Of a stretch of 64,000 bases of DNA, positions 40,901 to 55,290 are shown piece after piece. This DNA comes from Ficedula albicollis. Its lineage: Eukaryota; Chordata; Aves; Passeriformes; Muscicapidae. Position 1 is the first letter of the stretch. Each line of letters opens with the position of its first letter. The stretch spans positions 32,517,453 through 32,581,452 of the forward strand of contig NC_021674.1 of assembly GCF_000247815.1 (NCBI RefSeq), written 5' to 3'. The notes beneath the pieces were generated by a model. That model made no database searches, was not told the DNA's origin, and saw only the letters and a program-made list of their open reading frames with translations. A program made the position numbers and the translations under genes.

Positions 40901-43346
40901 GACTGGATCTTTCTCCTTGGGGTTCCTATAGGGAAACACCCACGTCACTGAGGAGCACACAGGTTTGCCAGTGGGCTGGTGGCAGGTAATGTAGACTGAA
41001 TGCTTTCCAGCATGCCTTCCTCTTTGCACAACAATCGAAGCAGAGTGCCTTCCAGGTCATTTCCTTGCAGCTCATCTCGCCATTCCCACAAAACCCAGCC
41101 TGAACGCAGAGGATGCTCTCTGAGACTGTCAACTTTTATGGAGCATATCAACAAATTATCACATCCCACATGAGCTCTGTCCAGCAGGACAGGAATCATT
41201 CTTTCTCCACAAGTGAGGTGGCTGGGATAGATGTTGCTTCCTGGCTCTCATCCCAGTGAGGATTGGCAGGTGGCCGGGGGAGGGTGCAGTCACCCACCCT
41301 GGCTGAGTAAGGTCTTGAAGAAACAGCAATGTTCCAGCATCTAATGTTTTTAAAATAAAGGAACAGAGGTAAATTCTCTGTTTCTTTAGAGCTGATTTCA
41401 GTGGAGTCTCTTAGTTCATTCATTCCCTGAAATTATTAGTAGCCCCATGATCTCGGCGAAGCAGGAAAGTTCTGGCTGTGGCCAGTTCCTAGAAGTCTTT
41501 GTCCATCATCAGGACAACAAAATCCTTGGCAGAGAATATCTTGAAAGCATGACATAATTGCTGAGCCTTGAGAAATGCTTGTTCATTTGGTTGGGGCAAG
41601 GAATACCTTTAGAGATGTGCACAATGTCTTTTCAGCCTCATGAAATTTTATTTTTTCATTTGGAAAAAGCATGTGACTTCTTGTAAAGCTGGCTTGTAAG
41701 GACTGACATACAAGAAACCTCTGCATCATGGTATTTCGAGCATTTCATGATGACTAGAGATAAAATAAGACCAACCAGTGGAAAAAAGCTGAAAATCATT
41801 TTTGTTAGCAAGAAAATATCTAATAATGAAAAGCAACCACACAAATCTGCACAAAGTACTAAAACCAAGCATTTTGTCCTGGCTCTGGGCCACAGTCCAG
41901 CCTCTCCTCTAAGAGCTGCCATGATGGACATGAGCCCCTGGTCATACAGGAGACCTGGAAGATGTCCCCACCTGGCTCCAGGACACGCTGCCTCTGTGGC
42001 AGCTGTGGTAAACAGACAAGACAAAAAGGAGGAAAAAATAAAAAACAGCAAATAAATTAATTTCTGAAAATGTGCTGTGTAACCAATATTTCCAGTACTG
42101 ATTTAAATCCTGTACATCAGGTATGAAGATGGAAGTGGATAAGGTTATGCAGCTTGATAGTCTGCTTGCTTTCCTCCAGCACTCTGGTTTTTGGCAGAGT
42201 TTGTTTATATTTTTACAGTGATGAAATGCATATTTTTTCTTCTGAATCCCACCTGTACCTGTTCATCCTCAAAGCCTCACTGTGACTGTCTTAACAGCTT
42301 TGAAAACAGATTTCTCACTTCAGGTTCTTCTCTTTATCTTAAAAAAACCACAAAAAACACAAAAAACCACCAAACTAAAAAAAAAAAACCCCAACCCAGC
42401 AATGAGTTTTTAACAATGAAATGTGGGTTTTCCTGGGAATTTTTAAGAAGGAAAAGAAAGATTCCTTTTGTTAATATTAGCAGTCAGTAGCTAAAACCTA
42501 CTTATCCATACAAAATCAGACAATTATGCATCAATGACTGACATAAATAGTATTGACAGGGCTAGCTTTTAAACCCATGGCCCAGCACCCAGGTTTCCAT
42601 CCCCTCTAAACAGGAACCAAGCTATAGTATCTCAAAAAAAAAGTGGGTACGATTGAAGGGGGGAAGAATTACTACCCCAAAACAGCCAAGTGAAAGAATA
42701 AGGTGAGCCTGCAGAGCAGGTGCTGCATTGCATGGCATAAGATGGCTTTGTTAAACAGGGGCTCAACTCCAGCTTTCTTCTTCCTCAAAGGGATGGAGAG
42801 GGAGGGTGAAGTGAAAGCAACTGGGAAGATGTGGGGCAGCTTGGCTCCCTGACAGGACAGAGGGACAATGTCAAACCCCCAGGGCTGAGGAAGCTTTTGT
42901 TTGTTATGAGTTTTGCTTCTTTTACCCAGTTTTAATTGCAAAAGGTCTCTCCAGGCAAACATACCTTCCTGCCTGCTGATGTGGTTTGTTCCTGCCTGGT
43001 TATCTCCTCATCCAACACCTGCTGTATCCTCAGGAGTGGGTGGAAGCCAGTGGGCACAGAGGAAGCAGCTCCAGCACCTCCTTCAGAGCCAGGATGCACA
43101 AAGTTATCTGCAAACAGGCAGCCTTTGCTTTCTGATAGCAATTCTTGCTACCCTCATTGCTGTGTGGACTTAAGTAACACTGACCAGCTCCTGACAGATG
43201 CCCAAAGCAGCAAGAGGTGTTTGTAGGGCAAGTGCAAGCACAGTGAGTTGTCACCTCCTCTCATTTCCTGGTTTTCTCCCTGTCTCCAGCTGAGGCTCCA
43301 CTTGCCCGTCTCTGCTGACATTCACTAAGCTCACCTCTTCCATCCT
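37942..43346. other. unannotated non-coding DNA
   Basis: No gene is recognised. Frames of 121 codons (+, 39040-39405), 102 codons (-, 40721-41029) and 131 codons (-, 41656-42051) overlap frames on the other strand and show no known domain. The last begins with a hydrophobic stretch, which is expected from T-rich DNA. Confidence 0.5.
42341..42399 (+). repeat. A/C-rich low-complexity tract
   Basis: About 58 bases contain almost only A and C on the + strand, including a 12-base A run and CCCCAACCC. Confidence 0.85.
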
Positions 43347-43487
43347 AGTGGAAGTCTTCAAGGCCAGGTTGGAAGGCTCTAAGGAGCCTGGTCCAGTGGA
43401 AGGTGTCCCTGCCCATGGCAGGGTGATGGAACTAGGTGACTTAAAGGCCCATTCCAACCCAAGCCATCCTGTGATTCTGTGATGATG
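43347..43487 (+). mobile_element. CR1 LINE, 3' end
   Basis: This is a good match to the last part of avian CR1: GTGGAAGTCTTCAAGGCCAG, GGTCCAGTGGAAGGTGTCCC, TGCCCATGGCAGGGTGATGG, AACTAGGTGACTTAAAGGCC, CCATTCCAACCCAAGCCATC and the tail CTGTGATTCTGTGATGATGG. It is one of the better preserved copies in the window. No reverse transcriptase sequence is included. Confidence 0.95.
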
Positions 43488-45632
43488 GTTTCTCACTGGA
43501 TGTGAATGGATGGGGCTCACGAGACACAGGCAAGCATGAGCAGCCATATAAACTGCACTTGGGTGAATCTTGCCTGCCTGTTGGCAGCCTGGTGACTACA
43601 GTGCTAGATGCTCTTGCATCACTACTTATCCCTGGGGAGGAGCTGCAAAAACAGTGCCCAAAATCCTCTGCGCCTCTACAAACCCAGTTTTGAGCTGGTG
43701 TTGTGTAAAAGGGTGATGTGCAACACCAGCAACCACAGCCTGCTCCCACATTTGCCTGAGAGCACTTGTTTCTTGCAGTTGCAGCACTTCCTCAGTGTTA
43801 GATATGACTTCATATTGTGACATAGGAGCAAAATATCTCAGTGACACCAAGCCCAGAGCAGACCAGAGAAACTGCTGGTGGCTCTGCAGTAAGTTCCTGG
43901 AACTCTACATACATAAGTGAGGCTAAACAGCAAAGAGCTCATAAACCAGAGAAGTTATGACTGCTAACAGGCTTGGAAAGCCTAATTTTGGAGGAAATAC
44001 TGAAGAGAAAAGTAGAAAACTGCCATCAGTCAATTACACTTAGAGCATAAACCTGCCAATGTTTGAAAATATATATGGGTAAGAAAAAAAAGAAAAGGGG
44101 CTCTTAATTCGGCAAGCCCCAGACTAGAGTTATGACACTAACAAAAAGCAGTATTTGCACAGAAAAAATAGCAAACCCCTTGTTATTTTTACTTATGAAA
44201 TCACCCAACAAAGATCCAGCAACACAGAGTGGACAAAACATTCAAAAACAGAGTAATCCTCCATCTGCAGAAAGAGGGTTGGGAGGATTGAGTGCAGCTC
44301 CATTTCATTACTCAAGCAGTAGAAAAACAAATGAAGTTATTGCTAAATTATTTGAACTATAATACTCCATTTCCACTACTTTTGACTTCTCAGAAATTTC
44401 GGCTCTGGATTGAAACCTGTGATGACTGTTAAACCAAAACAACTTTGTCTGAAACCTGAGCGAACCTTCTTTTTTGTCAGTCAAGAGAACTGAAGCAAAA
44501 TAGGCACTTTTGCTGGTACACATATAACTGCACATATAACACACCAAAAGTGGTCAAAATGACAAGCAAAAAGGCCTTCTGATGTGCAAGCATAGCAGCA
44601 TTTTTTGGTGGGGTGTGTGTCTTAGAAGAAAGTGCTGGGTGCCTGTTGAAAGATCACAGATGTTTCATCAGGTGCACTTGCAAGCCATTAAAGCAGAGCC
44701 AGGAGATTTGTGTGGATATACTGTGGGGAAAAAAAAGAATGACCATTTTAAGGGGATGATTCCCCATATATGAGGGAGTGGGTAGCAGTGACACAGAAGA
44801 CTGGAGTATCAGCAAAGCACATGAAGCACATGTGTGCTCATGAGCAAATTTACAGGCCAGAATAAGCATTTGTGGATGAGGATGCAAAAAATACAGCTAT
44901 TGCTCATGGTATTGTGGTTTTAGGATTTTAGCCTCTAATAAAGACCTTAGGTATGGTTGCATTTTTTCCCCCTTGCCTTGAAAGAAGGGAAGAAACTTGG
45001 GTCAATTTGTGATGAGGTAAGGGAACAGATTAAGTCTGCAGTGGGTTTTCTCTCCCCTCCTTTTCTCCTGAGTGGCATAAAAAGGAGCCTCCATATTCCT
45101 CTCCCACATGCTGTCCTGAATTTCTCTCCTTTCCTCAACACTTAACTTTTTCTTGGAATGCCTTTACGTGCCAGATGACAGCAAGTTACTGTGCTAATTG
45201 CTTTATTCTTCAATAAGGACATTTACTATACCAAACTCCTACAATACTTATGTGTAAATTAGAATTTGGCCTTGGAACAGCCCTCTTTCAACAATTAAAA
45301 AGCTTTTTTGAATGGATAGATTTATAGATTAAACAGACTTTGTCTTTGATAGATTTTTTTCCTTTTTCTTTCTTTTTCCAGCATTAAGGGTGCCTGCTTT
45401 CACCCTTAACCACCCAAGAGAAGACTAATAAGTCCCACAAAATTGCTCCTGTTTATGAATAAATCTGAATTCAGATCTATTCCACAGATGTGAAATTATG
45501 GATCCTGAGTACAATTTCTGTTCTTTAAATCACAGTAATTTTCAAAAACAAAAGGTGAAGTTTTAGACAAATATTTATCAACCTGTCTGCTACTCTGAGC
45601 AGGGCTGCAGCTGCAGGGGAGCACTGAGAGCC
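43488..45632. other. unannotated non-coding DNA
   Basis: Only short, overlapping frames are present (79 codons or fewer outside the CR1 flank). No RNA gene, repeat or motif is recognised. Confidence 0.55.
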
Positions 45633-45798
45633 ATGGGGAATAAAAGAGGAACTTACCACTTAGTTCTTTTTGCCCAGAGAATAAATGATAATTTTAGTTA
45701 TACTTTGCTCGCTTTATGGGGAATACAAGAGGAACTTACCACTTAGTCCTTTTTGCCCAGAGAAGAAATGATAATTTTAGTTATACTTTGCTCGCTTA
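45633..45798 (+). repeat. 83-bp tandem duplication
   Basis: Copies 45633-45715 and 45716-45798 start ATGGGGAATA and end TATACTTTGCTCGCTT. They differ by three point changes (AAAAGAGG/ACAAGAGG, GTTCTTT/GTCCTTT, AATAAATG/AAGAAATG). Confidence 0.94.
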
Positions 45799-45999
45799 CA
45801 ACAATAAAAACAAAACGAAGCCACAGAAGAAAACTGTCATGTTACACCCCTTCCATCTGGCCTGTGCTACACACCCACATATCCCGTCATTCTACAAATT
45901 AATCTTTCACACATTTTTAACAAAAAAAAGTGTTAATGTTATAGAAGAGAAAATAAGGTAAACACAGAGCTGTGTAAAAATACATTAACATTAAAATAT

Positions 46000-46320
46000 G
46001 GTGGCAGTTATGGATTTTCTTAATTGAATAGGAGAGTAAATATTCACATCAAATCAATGCCAATGGCATGCAAATTAAAGCTACATTAGGGCAGCCTTGA
46101 TATAGGCATTACCATTTTTGACACTTCTGTGATTTAAAATAATGTGCAGACTTTATTCGTTAATTTTTTTCCTCCCTTTTTTATGTTATTTTTGAGTGGG
46201 TAATTTGCCATTGCAGAGCTAAATCCTTCTCCTGTGCCCTCTTATGTTACACTATCTTATTTCTTCTCCTGCCTGGATGGTCCTGTGAACACTGACTCAA
46301 TTTAATTTAGGGTTAATATT
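46000..46320. other. candidate conserved non-coding element with octamer
   Basis: The region is complex and AT-rich and carries a perfect POU octamer ATGCAAAT at 46068-46075 with TAATT and ATTA words around it. It has no repeat or ORF of note. Conservation is suspected from composition only and cannot be shown here. Confidence 0.22.
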
Positions 46321-46735
46321 GAAGCCTCCCCATGGCAGGACAGACCTCTTCAAGCAGCTGCCCTGAGGCCATATCTGACCCCCCAACACCAGCCAAACCT
46401 GTTGGAACAGTCTGAGGAAAGGTGCCTTCGATTCATCAGGTCCTACAGGCATCCCCCTTTCCTACCTCTCCCCCCAGATCTTTCTTCCGTGGGCTGATTA
46501 AAAATTGCTTAAAAAGAAGAAGGACCACGCAAGTGAGGTCCTTTATCTCAGAAAGGAGAAACCTCTCAGGGGCTCTCAGAAGCTCTGTGGCTCCAGAGGT
46601 GAAAGCAGGAGGATCAGAACTTGCTGCCTGGCAAAAAAATACCCTCTGGTGTGCAGGGAAGTGGGACCATGGACCTGTGTGGGGCAGAGATGAGGGAGCA
46701 CACATGGATGTGATGCCAGCAGCTGGTGAGCAGAA
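46321..46735. other. unannotated flank of pentamer array
   Basis: Moderate GC content rises toward the G tract. A 112-codon + strand frame (46422-46760) ends inside the pentamer repeat and shows no known domain. Confidence 0.45.
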
Positions 46736-46773
46736 GCTGAGCTGTGCTGTGCTGTGCTGAGCTGTGCTGAGCT
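46736..46773 (+). repeat. GCTGT/GCTGA pentamer array, left part
   Basis: A run of GCTGA and GCTGT pentamers leads straight into the homopolymer G. The same two pentamers reappear on the other side, so the hidden interval was probably one continuous array of this kind. Confidence 0.9.
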
Positions 46774-50416
<3,643 letters not shown>

Positions 50417-50461
50417 CTGTGCTGTGCTGTGCTGTGCTGAGCTGAGCTGTGCTGTGCTGAG
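50417..50461 (+). repeat. GCTGT/GCTGA pentamer array, right part
   Basis: The sequence is about nine pentamers of GCTGT or GCTGA ending GCTGAGATC. It is the continuation of the array at 46736-46773. Confidence 0.92.
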
Positions 50462-50470
50462 ATCTCCTGC

Positions 50471-50596
50471 ATGACCAGAGGGACGCCCCTGCCCCATGAG
50501 GCAGCAGCAGTGTCAGACATGTGCAGCCTGTGCATGACCAGAGGGACGCCCCTGCCCCGTGAGGCAGCAGCAGTGTCAGACATGTGCAGCCTGCGC
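50471..50596 (+). repeat. 63-bp tandem duplication
   Basis: Copies 50471-50533 and 50534-50596 start ATGACCAGAGGGACGCCCCT and end GTGCAGCCTG. Differences are CCCCATGAGG versus CCCCGTGAGG, a CpG transition, and GTGC versus GCGC at the end. It lies right beside the pentamer array. Confidence 0.94.
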
Positions 50597-51486
50597 TCCT
50601 TCAGCACTCTGCTTTATTTGGAAGCTTCTCTCTTCCCTGGCACTTTTTCAGTCCTCGTCAATCACTAATGTTTCTGCATGCTGTCTCCAGATTTTATGAA
50701 GATGGGTCCCAAATCACACCACCGTGCCCCCAGAAGAAGTTTTGTGCACAGGCCAACTCACACAGCGAGAGCAGCACAAAATGCTCTCCTCCTCCTCCTC
50801 AGCAGGGCAGGAGAGGGTCTGATGGACCACAGGAAGAGAGTGCAGGAGGAAAATAAAGAGCAGTGCAATGTCCCCAGTTTCACTGTCCACCCTCAATCCA
50901 TACTGACACAGGAGGGGACTAGCTTCTCTTACAGCATACACACCCAGCAAAAAGCCCTAAAGCTCAAAAATGACTCGATGGAAAGAAAAAATGGAATGTT
51001 TCTAAGCACAAAGTCCCAATAAAAAGAGCTGGAACTCGCGTGACTCAATCCTATACAAAGCTAAGAGCCAAAATTCAGGTTCTCTTTCTGGTCTTCAACA
51101 TATCCCAGGAAAACCAGGTACAAGTCATTTGCAGGGTCACACTGCCAGTGTCACCTGTATGTCTCCAAATCAGACTCCACACAAAAGTGGTTGCAGTATG
51201 GACAAAACTGCCACAGCTTAGGAGGTTTTAGTACAAAACCTTTTCTCCAGAGGGCATCCACTAAATTGACCAGCAAGATTAGGACAGAGGAGTGTGTGAG
51301 AACCCTTTTCTGCTCTGTTGCTGGGAGCCCTATCTCATTCACCAGTGCTGATGTGACTGGAGAGCAGGGGCACAGGGGCTGTAAGGGAATATGTTTTCAG
51401 TTTCAGTGAGCATCTTTTACCAAAGCTGAGAGCTCTGAAGGTTATCTCATAGCACTGAAGACTACATTTATACACATCAGCCAATT
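50597..51486. other. unannotated non-coding DNA
   Basis: Frames of 114 codons (+, 50678-51022) and 78 codons (-, 50714-50950) overlap and neither is recognised. Confidence 0.5.
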
Positions 51487-51582
51487 TTCTCCCTGTTTCT
51501 GCCTAATTTCTTCTAACCTTAGGTTTACCTGATCTTCTCCCTGGTACTGCCTAATTTCTTCTAACCTTAGGTTTACCTCTGG
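51487..51582 (+). repeat. 48-bp tandem duplication
   Basis: Copies 51487-51534 and 51535-51582 share TTCTCCCTG and the CTAATTTCTTCTAACCTTAG block ending GTTTACCT. They differ near the start (TTTCTGCC versus GTACTGCC). Confidence 0.92.
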
Positions 51583-51989
51583 CTCCCATTTTCCTTTTCT
51601 TTCTTCTCAACTATCTCTCCACTTCCCTCCTTTATCTTACATCTTTTTCTTACCCATATATTCCCAGGCAGCTATGGAGGGGCATGTTGTTCGGGTTTTG
51701 GGTTGTTTTTTTTTTTGTTACAGGGGAATAAGAGGACTTCAGAGTTAGGACACCAGGTTGCTGAGTTCTTATAGCAGCCTGACTCTTATTCACTCCCTGA
51801 AAAAAAATATCCACCTCATGGTCCCTTTTCTGCTTTTTAATCTGAAGAGTTGAGGGGATAAATGCCAATTTCAAAGACAGTTGGCTGTAATAGTTAATGT
51901 TTGTGCAACACTTCACATGTCTAACCATTGTATCCAATCTTCACCACCAGAAAGATGCAGAGCTGCTGCCACTGCCTCCCAGACTGTCT
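51583..51989. other. unannotated non-coding DNA
   Basis: The first 80 bases are pyrimidine-rich and a T run lies near 51706-51716. I see no gene. Confidence 0.5.
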
Positions 51990-52460
51990 GTGAGCGTGAT
52001 GATTAATGAGCTCACAGCCCTATTTTGCTGTTGAAGTTAATGTTGCTTCCTGAGGGCAACACGCCTGATGAGAGAATTTGCAGCAGTCCATACGCTGTAT
52101 TGATTCAAAATGCCACTGTATGTTTTAATTAGCTTTTAACCATTAAAAAGTGGGGTTGGAAATTAGAATGGCACATATGCTTATGCAGCACATGCTTGTA
52201 CCCAAAAGGTGAGCATTAGGTCGAGCCATCGACCCGTGGGCTGAACCACCACTGGCAGTTAAACCCCATTTTTGTAGCAATTAATACATTTCCATGGCTT
52301 TCCTTTTTGTTAGCTTTATGCCAAATATCCACTTACATCTATTTTCAAGCCTTGAGGAATGCATTTTTCACCCACCCACGCTATCTTTTGAGAGTTATAA
52401 CACGCTAGGAAAGTTTAATTTTGCAGAGCTGAGGTTTAAGAGCTAACGTGAGGGAGTGGG
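51990..52460. other. candidate conserved non-coding element
   Basis: It is complex, repeat-free sequence with many homeobox-type words (GATTAATGAG, TTTTAATTAGC, AGCAATTAATAC) and several CpG that have survived in AT-rich surroundings (TCGAGCCATCGACCCGTGG near 52220). Survival of these CpG without an island hints at constraint. This is an impression, not a measurement. Confidence 0.27.
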
Positions 52461-52752
52461 CTCTGCTCAGGCAGAAAGTGATGTGTTGGGATAAAAGGCT
52501 GCATGCACTGCAACCCCTCCTTTGCACCACCAAAGAATTTTGGTGACTATTAAGTCATTGATAAGGTGTTCATAATTTCCTAGTTTGTATTGTACTTATC
52601 CTTCATCCTCTTCATGGCAAAGGGCTGGTTGAAGTAATAACCTGATCAGTAGGAGCCATTTTTGACAAGTTATGGAGGACAAGTGAGGTAATTTTTCCTT
52701 AAAAGAGGACGAAAAGAGAATAAAGGGCCAATTACCAAACTTAATAATTAAA

Positions 52753-52922
52753 CATATTAAAACCACCTAGAAGACAACAAGAAGATGAGTGTTGGTTCAC
52801 CCTGATTAATCATGAATTAAGCAGGTTAAACAAAACCCATATTAAAACCACCTAGAAGACAACAGGAAGATGAGTGTTGGTTCACCCTGATTAATCATGA
52901 ATTAAGCAGGTTAAACAAAACC
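52753..52922 (+). repeat. 85-bp tandem duplication
   Basis: Copies 52753-52837 and 52838-52922 start CATATTAAAACCACCTAGAA and end GGTTAAACAAAACC. They appear to differ by one A/G change, so the event is probably recent. Confidence 0.95.
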
Positions 52923-53189
52923 AGTTCCTTTCTGAAACTAGTTCAGAGATCTTGAAAGAAGGGGAGGCAATCAACATTGTGTCTTTCCTTCAGCTATGCT
53001 GTTTGCCTTGCGCTGCTTGGTGCACTTGTGACTAAACCAGGGAACATGCTCAAGCCAGAGCTAATCAGTGGTGGCAAGAATGGCTGAAAAGCCACGCACA
53101 AGGAATCATTACCAAAAATTCACTGCCAAACTAAAGGGCCATATTGAGTCCAGCTCTCTAGCTAGCTGACCTAAATTTGATACAACTCC

Positions 53190-53834
53190 TTTTTTTCATT
53201 AATGATACAGATAAACAGCTTACAAATACAACTCTTAAATTTGCAGATGAACCATCTTGGAATGAGCTGTAAGCACACTGGAGGAAAGAAGCTCTCAAAA
53301 TGGTCCCAGCATACAGGAAAGTGGACCAAAAGAGCAAAACGTTCTGCTTTGGAAGGAATTGTGAATTACACAAATGCAGGATCCATAGCTAGGGCATGGC
53401 CAGGAAGGATGTGGACCAACTAGAAGATGAAAAATACTAAATACAATGTGAGAAACATGACACCTACAAGGAACATGTTTGACCTAAAGAAGACAAGGCT
53501 GGACAAGGTATGATGGCTGCCCTCCAACAGATGAGCTACTAATGTGCAAAGGAAATAAACTCTTCTGCATGATCACTCTGGGTTGGATGGAAGTAAGAAG
53601 CTCCTTAGAACAATACTTGCAAGGAGACACCAGGAAAAATATTATCTCTGGAAAGGCTAATGGAGAAGTGGGAACAATTGCCTGGATGGATGGATGGAGG
53701 GTCTGCCTCACTGGAGATTTCCAAAAACAAGATGGACCGGCATTAGCCAGAAACAACCCAGATACAGATGATCCAGACTGCGATCCAGGCAGGGAGATGA
53801 ACTACATGACCTCTTGAAATTCTTTCAATCCTAT
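53190..53834 (+). mobile_element. old CR1-type LINE with decayed reverse transcriptase end
   Basis: This is the longest retrotransposon remnant in the window. In one frame, 53231-53251 reads TLKFADE, matching the CR1 reverse transcriptase catalytic segment normally written LKFADD; the second aspartate is now glutamate and a stop follows at 53270-53272. Downstream lie a decayed 3' untranslated region and a recognisable end with GGGAGATGAACTACATGACC, TCTTGAAATTCTTTCAATCC and a T-rich tail. Broken frames and high divergence show that it is an inactive, ancient copy. A related LINE family in the CR1/L3 group is possible. Confidence 0.7.
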
Positions 53835-54482
53835 TTTTTTTTTTTTTAGGTTTTATTTCTATATTACCACTGGGAGGTACAGAACTACTTTGTGCCTCAA
53901 CTCCACACCAGTGAAACAGGAGCATTAGTGGCCAAATTAAACAAATCAACAAAGATAATTTGCGTTGAGTTTGGCTGTCTGATTAATCACTTGGAGTTTG
54001 CAGCTTATACAATGTATCATCTGTGCCTGCTTTATCATCAAAAACAGATATTTGCCAATCATAATGGGGAGAAAATCTGACATTATTGTCATGACTGAAT
54101 GCTCTTAAATGCATTTAAAGCTTTACAGACTAGTTGGCTGTAATGTACATTTAAAATTCTTCAAACCAGCAAAAGATCAGATTGAAGAAGGAGAGAATGA
54201 TGGTAGAACAGTGACACTGTGCAAGTTAGTTTAAATAAAGAATCTTATCAAATCTACTGACTACTTGTTCACATCTGTCCAAATATAACTTATGCCATAT
54301 GTCCTACTATATAAGTCAGCTTGGAGGCAGGACACTTCCCTAAGCAGCAATTCACTTCCTGAGTCTGCTCTATCTTCAGGAGAATAAAGAAGAGGGAGAA
54401 ATGATACATCACAGAAAAATCTGACAAACAAATAAAATAACCTTCTAAAAGCTTCTGGGAAGTAAAAACCTTTCTTCTATCT
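53835..54482. other. unannotated non-coding DNA
   Basis: The sequence is AT-rich with no recognised feature. A 62-codon + frame (53892-54080) shows no domain. Confidence 0.55.
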
Positions 54483-54742
54483 TAACAGAATGCTTAGCTG
54501 AATCTTTTGTCTTCTTGCGTATTAGGAAAGGCATCATACCTGATATTATCATAAGCTGCCTTTGAGGAAATCGTAACAGAATGCTTAGCTGAATCTTGTC
54601 TTCTTGCGTATTAGGAAAGGCATCATACCTGATATTATCATAAGCTGCCTTTAACAGAATGCTTAGCTGAATCTTTTGTCTTCTTGCGTATTAGGAAAGG
54701 CATCATACCTGATATTATCATAAGCTGCCTTTGAGGAAATCA
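54483..54742 (+). repeat. direct tandem triplication, long-short-long
   Basis: Copies 54483-54573 (91 bases), 54574-54651 (78 bases) and 54652-54742 (91 bases) start TAACAGAATGCTTAGCTGAA. The middle copy lacks the terminal GAGGAAATC segment and has CTTGTC where the outer copies have CTTTTGTC. This is the same arrangement as at 5379-5754. Confidence 0.94.
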
Positions 54743-55099
54743 GATACTTCAGTTTTTCTTCACCTTTTCACTTTGTCAGGGTGGTAAATATTGTCTCACC
54801 AGTCACCTCAAAGATCATCCTCCCATCATGGAAACACAACTCATGGTTGCCACCTCTCAGGTCAGACTCCCAGGTACAGCCAGTCAATCCCTCCACCTTG
54901 GGTCTCCAGGGGCCTTGGTGCTACACCAAGAGCAGGCTGGGGAGGGGAGACCCAGCCCTGCCCAGCCTTGGGGCTTCTCAGCAAAAAGCATTTTCCTGAT
55001 GGGAGCTTTCAGCTGGTCGTGTCAGATAAAAATATCACCATCAAAATCCCATTTCAGATACCAGAAGCCTCCTTATGGCTCTAAGAGTTTAATTTTCAT

Positions 55100-55290
55100 T
55101 TAAAAGTCAATAAATAGAGGCATAAGGGTTCAAGATGAATTATGCAAACCCTTTAGCCATAGCCATTACATTCTGCCACAAAAATGAGCTGCTGTTCTCA
55201 CTTTGTTTTATGGGCTCACTGTAGCCTGTTGTTATTGTAGCTGCCAAATAAAAACCAGCAAACCATGCAAATGAAAATAAAATCTTTTAT
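55100..55290. other. candidate conserved non-coding element with octamer
   Basis: It contains a perfect ATGCAAAT octamer at 55265-55272, an ATTATGCAAACC variant at 55139-55150 and several TTTATGG/CAATAAA words in non-repetitive AT-rich DNA. No conservation data are available. Confidence 0.2.
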
